DNA from: Carposina sasakii
Lineage: Eukaryota; Arthropoda; Insecta; Lepidoptera; Carposinidae
DNA length: 64,000 bases
Assembly (NCBI GenBank): GCA_014607495.2
Contig: CP053150.1
Coordinates: 10,064,495 to 10,128,494, forward strand
Direction: 5' to 3'
In this document: positions 43,855-64,000 of the stretch, piece by piece
Layout of the letters: every line of letters begins with the position of its first letter
Position numbering within the stretch: position 1 is the first letter of the stretch
Program-made: the position numbers and the translations under genes
Notes under the pieces: generated by a model
Databases searched by the model: none
Told to the model about the DNA's origin: nothing
Seen by the model: the letters and a program-made list of their open reading frames with translations, nothing else

Positions 43855-44300
43855 CCGACTTCAAAAAGAGAGGTTATCAATTTTTCTGTATGGTTTTTTT
43901 TTTTTTTATATATTTTATGTGTGTTACCGAGGAGATACCAAATCCCTGGTGTTACCTCAGAACTCCGTCATTTATGAACCGATTTCATTTTTTTTTTTAT
44001 AGTTGGTCATGGTATACTTCCAGGAATATTGTAGGCACATGTAGTCTGTTTTTACACTTTTACTGAACGTTTTAGTCACCTACATATAAAACATAAGATC
44101 TGATGATGGAATCTCTAAGGAATCTAGGGATATCCTCAAATATAATAGGCACGAGTAGTCCGTTTTTAGATTTTTATTGAGAATTTTGGTCAGCTACACA
44201 TAATATAAAGGAAACGAGGGTCTGATGATGGAGCCGCCGAAAAACAGATAGTGGAACTTTTTAGTAACAAAATCCCCCTATGGCAGGGGAAGCCTTATAT
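43855..44300 (+). repeat. Interspersed repeat (CCGACTTCAAAAA type)
   Basis: AACCGACTTCAAAAAGAGAG at the start, then TTACCTCAGAACTCCGTC and ATGAACCGATTTCA: a repeat type I have met in Lepidoptera. It carries the 43921-43956 footprint. Internal AGTCCGTTTTTA/TTGTAGGCAC-like words repeat twice. Confidence 0.55.
43921..43956. other. P-type excision footprint
   Basis: GTGTTACC (43921-43928), then GAGGAGATACCAAATCCCTG (43929-43948), then GTGTTACC again (43949-43956). The middle 20 bases equal the terminal 20 bases of the P-like elements (32057-32076 on the plus strand). Both 8-bp target duplicates plus a stub of one end is the expected scar after excision. Confidence 0.75.
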
Positions 44301-45032
44301 GTTGCGTTAAGCCGTGTCCGAAGTAAGATTGTTATAGAGGAAGAGGTAGACATGAGAATAACGAGATGACGGATAATAGGGATGACTGAAAGAAAAGTAC
44401 CTACATATTGCACCGACCCCAAATGATTGGGAACAGGGCGGGAAGAAGGAGTGTAATTATATGTTGCTTATATATTGTCAGACGTAAAGTTTCAAAGCCT
44501 ACTCATTTCTGTCTTTTGTCATGTGGCCTATTTAATCATTTGCTGGCATATAAATCTGACAATATTATGCCTTCTAAACGTCGTACACGGCTTAACGCAA
44601 TATATATTTTCCCTTTAGTAAAATTTGACTTTAGTAAGCTCGAGTTTTGGGAGGAAGTCGGTTTTTCGTTAAAAAAAATTTATTTACACTACAGATGTAG
44701 TGCCAGCGTGCCCCTTTTAGATAGCAATAGTTTTGACAGAGGTGTTTCCATACTATGACTAAAATACCCTTAAAAGAATTAAATTATTGGATGGAATGTA
44801 ATATTCACAACAGATATTGCAATGAGAATTTAGGTAAATAAATTAAACACAATAAAGAAACTTTATTTGTGAAAACTTTACTGTGTACAATAAAGCATAA
44901 TAATAACAACATAACACAAAATATAACTGAAATGGAATTTGTATATATACCAATAGATGTATTTGTGGCTGTTCTAAAAAAAAAGATGTCGTTTAGCAGT
45001 ACGAATTATAATTCGATAGTGATAATTATCGA

Positions 45033-45234
45033 GGATTCGGCGGGAAAAGCTGGAAGGGAGCGGGTATAATTTTCTTTTGACTAACTTTACACTTGTTCTT
45101 GAGGATTTTCCCGACGTTTCCATTCATCATCAATATCATCCATCATAAATTCAGAAATCATTTACTAAAGACAATGGCTGTATGGGCTTAGTTCCCCTTG
45201 CCTTTCCTTCGGGATAAACTAAACAAAACAAAAA
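45033..45234 (+). mobile_element. A-tailed SINE-like retroposon copy L, internally deleted
   Basis: Starts GGATTCGGCGGGAAAAGC, jumps after about 45 bases to the CTAACTTTACACTTGTTC part, and finishes with the A-rich tail. No clear duplication found. Confidence 0.7.
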
Positions 45235-45259
45235 AAAGAAAAGTTAAATGCGTGCTGGA

Positions 45260-45663
45260 TTCGGCGGGAAAAGCTGGAAGGGTGCAGGTGTAATTTTCTT
45301 GTGAAAATCAAAATTTATTTGTAAATGGCTTGCATGTGTCCGTAAAGTGATGTTTTCTGGTAGATAAATTATATTTTGATTACTTGTGATGTGAATCTAG
45401 TGCGTGTGCATGGTTTTATACGCAGGTAAGCCGAGTAAAACTTTAGCCGGATTACGATCTCTTCATGGGCGCATGTAAGTTGTTTCTACAATAATTTTTC
45501 ATTTTGACTAACTTTACACTTGTTCTTGAGGATTTTCCCGACGTTTCCATTCATCATCATCATTATCATCATAAATTCAGAAATCATTTACTAAAGAAAA
45601 TGGCTGTATGGGCTTAGTTCCCCTTGCCTTTCCTTCGGGATAAACTAAACAAACAAACAAAAA
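45260..45663 (+). mobile_element. A-tailed SINE-like retroposon copy M
   Basis: Full-length, with the 16-bp duplication TTAAATGCGTGCTGGA (45244-45259, 45664-45679). The tail is (AAAC)n rather than pure A. Confidence 0.85.
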
Positions 45664-45895
45664 TTAAATGCGTGCTGGAACAGGAATGTAAAAACTGTAA
45701 ATAATAAATAAAAGTTCTACGTTTAACTGTTTTTCTGAAATTGTCAATCTGGCGTGTTTGCTCTCGAGCGGAGCGACGAGTTATCATTAATCTAAGATTT
45801 ATAGTTTAGTTTGTGCCAAAGATCACGGAGCCAAAAGTTTGTGCCATAGTTTATCTTTTGCTTTTCCGACCGCAATGTAAGAATCTAAGATAAGA

Positions 45896-46174
45896 ATGGA
45901 TAAATTCGATAAAGAATTTATTACAGAATTATTTTTAGATAGTGATGGAGTTTCTTCTATAAATAGATTAAGCATAGCACTTTCTAATGTTATTAATGAC
46001 AACAGTGAAAATATATTTATGTTTAGTGAGTTAATGAAGAAAGAATATTCTCAACAAATGGGAACAATTGTAGAGCCAGTGAAATCAAATAATCAATTTT
46101 ATGAAGATATTGTTTTATATTACTCTGATGAGCACTACAGAAAAAAGTTTAATATGAAAAAAAGTACTGTTCAG
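45896..46174 (+). CDS. HARBI1-like gene exon 1
   Basis: Starts at ATG 45896 (MDKFDKEFITELFLD), acidic, ending in KKSTVQ at CAG/GTAGGTAAG. A second GT four bases on would break phase. Confidence 0.7.
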
Positions 46175-47392
46175 GTAGGTAAGTTGGGAGTAAAATTTCT
46201 TCCATAGATTTTATAGTATAGATTTAACGTTTCTTAATTACATCCAAGGACTTCCCAACGACCATGATCACGGTTTCTGATTGACTGAACTGATGTCTTA
46301 AAGAGGGCGGTTGGTAGTGACTGGATGGCAAAAACGGGAGATCGAGCCTTGTGGCGTGCTCTGGGGGAGGCCTACGTCCAGTAGTGGACTGCAATAGGCT
46401 GACAACGACGACGACGTATCTTATAACAAGTTTTTTTACTCCAGATTTTTCTTCCTAAGGGTTCCTATTGAATATGAGCATAATGTTGTAGTTACTTCTT
46501 TTTTCAGGAGCTCATAAAATTTGTCAAGGAATTTTCACCACCTGATCGCTCTGGCTTACCAATAGATAAGAAAGTGCACATTTTTCTATATTTCCTCACA
46601 AGCAATCATTGCTTCAAAGAAATTCAAGAAACATTTGGAACAAAAAGGTCAGTCAGTAGAATTTGTTATGAAATTGCTTCTATACTATCTGATCAAAGGT
46701 TGAATTTTATAATCTGGCCATCAGCTGAGGAACAGCACCTTACAAGAATAAAAGTTAATAGCAAGTTTAAGTTACCTAATTGTGTAGGCTTCTTGGATGC
46801 TCTACGGCTTAACACTTGTGGTGTTAAAGACAAATCTGAAGGCACTCTCTTACTACAAGCTGTGTGTGATGAGTCCCTAATGTTCATTGATACATTTGTG
46901 GGACCAACAAGGAAAACTCGTAAAAACAAGGTTTATAAGTCAAGCCCACTAGCTCTGAAATTGAACACAATCATGGATTTCGATAACCACATCTTATCAG
47001 ACTCTCAGTATAGATTACATATCAACTTAATGACACCTTTCACAAGTGATGAAATATTGACTAGTGAAGAAATGAAGTTTAATGAGACTCATTGGAAGGC
47101 TCGATCTTATATTGGTCAAGCTTTTGAAATGCTGAAAGAGAGATTTAAAAGAGTCAATTATCTTGTGACAAACAAACCAGAAGTTGCCCAAACATTTATA
47201 TATGCAGCTTGTGTACTTCACAACTTTGTACTTTTACATGAAGGTAATTCAGAAATGAAGGAAGAAACAGTTACCTGTGACAGTGGTGTTACTTTTGATA
47301 CAGATATTGTGAAAACTGCTCATGAGAAAAGACAATTTTTATGTGATTACATTAATTATATAGATAGATGTGATGAAATGGATCAATCATAG
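45896..47392 (+). CDS. PIF/Harbinger-derived gene with incomplete catalytic triad
   Basis: Exon 1 45896-46174 (93 codons, donor CAG/GTAGGT) joins exon 2 46508-47392 (acceptor CTTTTTTCAG) in phase 0: 387 residues, no stops. The HARBI1-type order is clear: helix-turn-helix-like region (SNHCFKEIQETFGTKRSVSR), LPNCVGFLDALRL with D190 retained but the Gly and His of the usual IDGTH lost, SDSQYRLHINLMTPF with D258 retained, and ARSYIGQAFEMLKERF, where the catalytic Glu position is Gly296. I see no terminal inverted repeats around it. It may be a domesticated, non-catalytic DNA-binding protein, or a decaying but still open copy. Confidence 0.78.
46330..46415 (+). repeat. LINE/SINE-type 3' tail in HARBI1-like intron
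   Basis: GTGCTCTGGGGGAGGCCTAC, then GTAGTGGACTGCAATAGGCT and a (GACAAC/GACGAC) run. Same family as 23810-24062. Confidence 0.7.
46508..47392 (+). CDS. HARBI1-like gene exon 2
   Basis: 295 codons including stop, begins ELIKFVKEFSPPDR after CTTTTTTCAG. Contains the D190 and D258 regions. Confidence 0.78.
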   Translation, partial: ELIKFVKEFSPPDRSGLPIDKKVHIFLYFLTSNHCFKEIQETFGTKRSVSRICYEIASILSDQRLNFIIWPSAEEQHLTRIKVNSKFKLPNCVGFLDALRLNTCGVKDKSEGTLLLQAVCDESLMFIDTFVGPTRKTRKNKVYKSSPLALKLNTIMDFDNHILSDSQYRLHINLMTPFTSDEILTSEEMKFNETHWKARSYIGQAFEMLKERFKRVNYLVTNKPEVAQTFIYAACVLHNFVLLHEGNSEMKEETVTCDSGVTFDTDIVKTAHEKRQFLCDYINYIDRCDEMDQS

Positions 47393-49755
47393 TGCAAGCA
47401 AAATGGTTTTATTTTATTGTTTGACTTAATCTACCATTTAAAATTATGCAGGTATACACTAATCTTCATCTTCTACTTAAATCAATTTCTATAAGTCTTG
47501 CAGAAATTAAAAGACAGCTATCCAGATTATTATTGCATATCAATCTATAGAGAGGACTAGTTTAGAAAATATATAGGTATTGTTGTGTCAATTCTTCTTA
47601 AATCACGAAGTTTTTGAGATATCTCTGTTAAAGATGCAGCTCTAACTCAATCATATCATGTGGAGTATGATCTTCTATTGAATGACACCCAGGTTTTATC
47701 ACTCATTAAAACAATTTCCAAAAAAAAAAAACATCAAAACCACCACCACACTTAATTAGATATGATAACTTCTGGGTAACAATTTAGGTAGTTAGGAACT
47801 TAATTCATAAATAAAACCAACCACCTAATGTCATAATACTTATATTTTTCCATTATTAAGGAAATTTCGTATAATTAACATATTTATTGATATTTAATTT
47901 AATATAAAAATATAAATAAAATGTTTTCTTCAATTAATTATTGTAATGTATATTGGAGGAAAATTTACAAAAGTCATATAATTTATACTAATAATAACAG
48001 CACAATTAAAATATGAGATATTGTTTATAATTTTAATGCTTCAACTAATTAGATAAGAAAGTAGTCAACATGTAAAAAAGAAAATGAATTCCAAAATAGC
48101 TACTTATTATATTTAATGATTATTTATTTTTCAAAAATGTATGTACATAGTAAAACAGGCATTTTGCTTAACACAATATAATAAGACTTTGATTAATTTT
48201 ACGGTGGGAAACTTATATGGTTCATTCATTAATATTTGTATACATAGGTTTTTAATAATTTCATTTTGTAGATACTCACATTTAGTAGGTAGGTACTTAT
48301 TTATAATTTGTTGCATTTAGAAAGTTAGCATTTTGCAATATAATTAGTAGTTCCTATCTAGTAATTACTAGGTATAGGATAAGTAGGATCATTTTATATA
48401 AAGAAATAGTGACATACTTTTTATATACATATACCTGCACAGAATAAATTTTTAATACATGCAACATGCAATGCAACAAATGTGGAAATGTTGAGTATCA
48501 AAAGTTATAATAAATAGGCATTAAACATTGTAATAGAACTAAGGCTTTTAATATATCTAATACCTAATATTTTGAGTAGCTAACTCAAGTAAAATTTTAT
48601 GTAAACCGAATTCTTATAATTAACAGTTATTTTAAACAAGTATTTCTGCGATCATATCCAACAAGGTCTAGACGTCTAAACTTTACTTTAGGCACTAAAT
48701 TGGCAACCTACACAAGGCACTATGCACTTAGCACAGCAATTGTTGAATTATTAACATTCATATTATTTATACGAGATTTTCTAGATGTCTGCTTCGAAAA
48801 TTATTATTATTATCATTGGCCATTTGTAGTAGGTACACGATTTTGAGATAATATTCACTCATTTTCCAAATTTCCTATCCTTTGTTGTTTATGAAAAGAA
48901 TTTAAAAAATTGAAAGTCTTAATGTATTACATAATTTCTTTTGTCACAGTACTGCATTTAGCCTTTGGTTACACCAAGTTACACTGAATATCAATAATTT
49001 TGGCCAGCCATTTTAGGTGCGCTGTGCCCGCACTATGCAACATGTAGTACCTACATACCTATTGGTTATTGGGAAGCCTCCGTTTGGAAAATTGAGGAAT
49101 TTGTTTAGACATATGTTGTTGGGCGATATAGTGCGATATTTCGGGGTCCTATACAAATGGGCAATCTAAGAACGATTTTAGATATAAATAGTGCACTACT
49201 TTATAATTTCATATAGAATTCTCTTACATAAAATATCAGTTGCAAAGCAGAATGACTATGTCAACCGCAACATAACAGATTCTTGAGCCCTACCCTACCC
49301 TAAAGACCTCTACTCGTCGCATTATATACACATTTAACTATATTTATTTACAAAGCGCAGCATTTTACATGATTTTAGTTAAATAATGGAATGTAATAAA
49401 TGTAATAATGTATTTATATTGCGTTAAAAATAACATGGAATCAATTCATATTCTGACTTCCGTTAGTATTTTTGACTCAATATAATATACCCCCTGAGGG
49501 TGATTTATCTATTCACAAATTGTAAATGCATCAACCTTGACTACCTAAACATAGTCATATAAAAATTTCCAACTGGCATTTGTACAATATAGCTAGATAA
49601 TATTTACAAGGATCAACAGCATCAGCGTAACACACTACGTATAACAAACGTTCTAGCCGAGCCGCTCGGTAGACTTGGCACACACTGCACAATGCATTCA
49701 CACATAGTTTTTATCACTTAGCAATGGAACCGTACATTGTCTGTTGCGGTAATTT
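47393..49755. other. Non-coding stretch between convergent genes; Sema1a 3' UTR likely in its right part
   Basis: AT-rich, no repeat ends recognised. On the minus strand the Sema1a 3' UTR should extend left from 49755. Candidate AATAAA signals include the complement of TTTATT at 49343-49348; none can be chosen without RNA data. Confidence 0.5.
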
Positions 49756-61520
<11,765 letters not shown>

Positions 61521-61566
61521 CTTTGATTAATACCTCTTCTCTAAATGCTCCATCTTCTACTGCTAT

Positions 61567-62503
61567 CTGTAACAACAAAAATATTATACTCTTTAACAAT
61601 GCAGTGCTTTGCTAAATGTGAATCCTTATAAATACCTTTTTGTTATAAGATATGGGAAGGAATGGGAAATAGTTTTTTATAACACTTTATGCATGAAGTT
61701 GTTGATGTATAACGTATGACATTAATTGTTTGCAAAAGTAGTTCAATAATTGATAACAATCGAGTTATATCGCCGCGAATGGTGACTTGACGTCCTCAAA
61801 ATGATAATAATTATGATAAAAATAGTTAAGTGACTCGTTTTAATGACTGGGTAGTGGATATTGAAACAAACACAATAATAAACAGTTGAACGCTCGCATA
61901 TTATTTTCCGATCTGGTTCTTGGTCACACGGGATAATCTTGAAACAAACGCAGTTTGCATCCGTTCATTGGTCAGGATTCGCATTTTATATTTTTTATTA
62001 TACTCCTGATCGTGAGAAACATAACCCGTTATCTAGACTCTAGGGTGGATGGAAAGGCAACTTGCATTGGATATCCCAAGGCAAAAACTTTTTTGTAGAT
62101 GGACAAGTAAGTACATCCTAGATTATTTTATCCGTTTACGTTCAGTAGACAAGGTTTTACTTCTTTTCTAAACAAGTCTAAATAATGATATACTCGTATT
62201 GATCTATGAGCAAGTTTTTATAAAAGGACATATTGTATCTAACTTATTAAAAAGGTTTACACTTTCATCAGTAATATTCGGAAGTGTAAACCCAAAAATG
62301 TTCAAATAACTGAAGAATTTCGAGCAGGATTTTTTTTAAAGGAGGATGGGCAAAATGTCCCCACCGACCAATAACGACCAGACGTATATCGTTGGAAAGC
62401 TCTTTTTGTGAATATCAATTAATTGCTTCTATTAGGGCTATTATAAAATCGCTGTGTGAAAAAAGTTATAGATAAAAAAAAACAAAAAAAAAAACAATAT
62501 ATA
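61567..62503. other. Sema1a upstream/5' UTR intron sequence
   Basis: Non-coding. Begins with the acceptor of the first coding exon; no promoter can be assigned because the first transcribed exon is not visible. Confidence 0.45.
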
Positions 62504-62815
<312 letters not shown>

Positions 62816-63062
62816 ACAATAATACTTATTACGTCCAGGATGAGAACCGACATATGGCGTCCATCACTTCCACTGTCATTATTAACAAAGTCTATGTGAA
62901 TATTGACTTCTATAACACGTATCATGTTTTTCAGAACTCATTTTTTTAAAAAGAGTAAGATCGTGGATATTCGCAGTCCATTTACTGTGATATACTTATT
63001 GCGTCATTTACATTTTCACTTCCATGCGTATATGTTTTGTATATTTTTTTTTTCTTAACTGG

Positions 63063-63452
63063 TACACTTGGTACGTCTTCATTACTTACGCACAATCGCG
63101 CGTCCTCTGATATATACCGAATTATTCTTTACTACATTAGTACACTTGATACGTCTTCAATACTTACGCACAATCGCGCGTCTCTGATATATACCGAATA
63201 TTCTATACTACATTAGTACACTTGATACGTCTTTTATTACTTACGTACAATCGCGCGTCCTCTGATATATACCGAATTATTCTATACTACATTAGTACAC
63301 TTGATACGTCTTTATTACTTACGTTACAATCGCGCGTCCTCTGATATACCTATACCGAACTTTACTACGTTAGTACACTTGCTAGGTCTTTATTACATAG
63401 GCACAATCGCGCGTCTTCAAAATTATATACCTAACTTCTCTTTACTACATTA
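63063..63452. repeat. Minisatellite, five units of 76-79 bp
   Basis: Units start at about 63063, 63141, 63217, 63296 and 63374, each with TACACTTG.TACGTCTT, CACAATCGCGCGTC and CTGATATATACCGAA. The last unit is the most divergent. Confidence 0.9.
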
Positions 63453-63559
63453 GAGGTCTACTATGCGTATCTAACTAGCTCCTGGAAAAAGTTTTGTTTA
63501 GACAGTGTGTCCACGTTATCACGTGAGACTGAAAAATAGTTTTGATATTATGAAACGAG

Positions 63560-63970
63560 CGGGATGTGACCAGTAGTGTGAATGGGACTCTGCCTAGGGT
63601 TTTACAGGGTGTCCCAGGGCGAATAGGGGTGTGACGAGGGCTTAATGGGGACTGACTGGGGGGAAAGGGGTTTTGGATGGAATGCGGAGTGTAGCTGGGA
63701 GTGGGTGTTCCCGGGAGAGAACATGATTATTATATTTCAGATGAATGAAGGTGTTAAATGAGAATGGTCGCGGGGGTGGAGGCGAGGGTCTCAGAAACAC
63801 CTCTAGTGTTTCTGAGAGTCAACGGGGGTTTGGCTAGGTAGAATGGGGTTTTTTTTCGAGGGTGAACGGGGATGTGAATATGGGTGTTTAAGAGTGAACG
63901 ACGGTTGATTGAGGATGTTCCCAGGGGCATAGGGGTTTGACTGAGAGGGTATACGAGGCCAGGGTATGTA
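63560..63970. repeat. G-rich degenerate repeat tract
   Basis: Plus strand is dominated by GGGG/GGGTTT and GAATGGGG-type words over 400 bp. A perfect hairpin, CTCAGAAACAC + CTCTA + GTGTTTCTGAG, lies at 63790-63816. Strong G-strand bias; no gene. Confidence 0.65.
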
Positions 63971-64000
63971 CAGTGCATTTGATCAAATAGTCTGCAGTAC

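Noticed and set aside
44408..44758. 116-residue frame
   Set aside because: No recognisable domain. Its start overlaps repeat-like sequence (ACCGACCCCAAATGATTGGG) and there is no splice or poly-A context.

Overview
This is nuclear DNA of an insect, most likely a moth or butterfly. The evidence is GT-AG spliced genes (semaphorin-1A, a CD2BP2 homologue, METTL26), AT-rich introns, frequent GTAGGTA/GGTACCT words, and interspersed repeats of kinds I associate with Lepidoptera: a LINE/SINE-type 3' tail ending in CAGTGGACTGCAATAGGC, Helitron-like copies with CGCGACTTCGTCCGCGTGG, and TACAGGGTGTAAC mini-elements. The species cannot be fixed from sequence alone.

Layout. 1-8251 (minus strand): the 5' part of a CD2BP2/Snu40-type U5 snRNP gene. 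Three coding exons are visible and the gene runs off the left edge. Its 6.2-kb second intron holds a nest of elements: a hAT transposon (493-6455) containing a BEL/Pao fragment and a Ty3/gypsy retrotransposon with two apparently identical 167-bp LTRs. 8400-37300: almost purely transposon-derived. It holds two opposite copies of a P-like element with 8-bp target duplications (9200-12667 and 29761-32076), a cluster of A-tailed SINE-like retroposons (24.1-27.6 kb), several hAT mini-elements, a fold-back, a TA-flanked mini-element, and an apparently complete PIF/Harbinger transposon (32773-36232) that has jumped into a defective relative.

37.3-47.4 kb: METTL26 (38277-38939, plus), then a hAT element whose transposase exon is split by a 5'-truncated LINE (39228-42012), more A-tailed retroposons, a P-type excision footprint (43921-43956), and a two-exon PIF/Harbinger-derived gene (45896-47392) that has lost its third catalytic acidic residue. 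47.4-61.6 kb (minus): a complete coding set for a transmembrane semaphorin of the Sema1a class. Ten coding exons join in frame to 749 residues: signal peptide, sema domain, PSI, one membrane span and a cytoplasmic tail. 61.6-64 kb: its upstream region, with a TACAGGGTGTAAC mini-element, an AT microsatellite, a 76-79-bp minisatellite and a G-rich tract.

The host genes have separate roles: splicing (CD2BP2), a predicted methyltransferase (METTL26) and axon guidance (Sema1a). The mobile elements share a history of repeated nesting. Because most retain both target-site duplications, the order of insertion can often be read directly.
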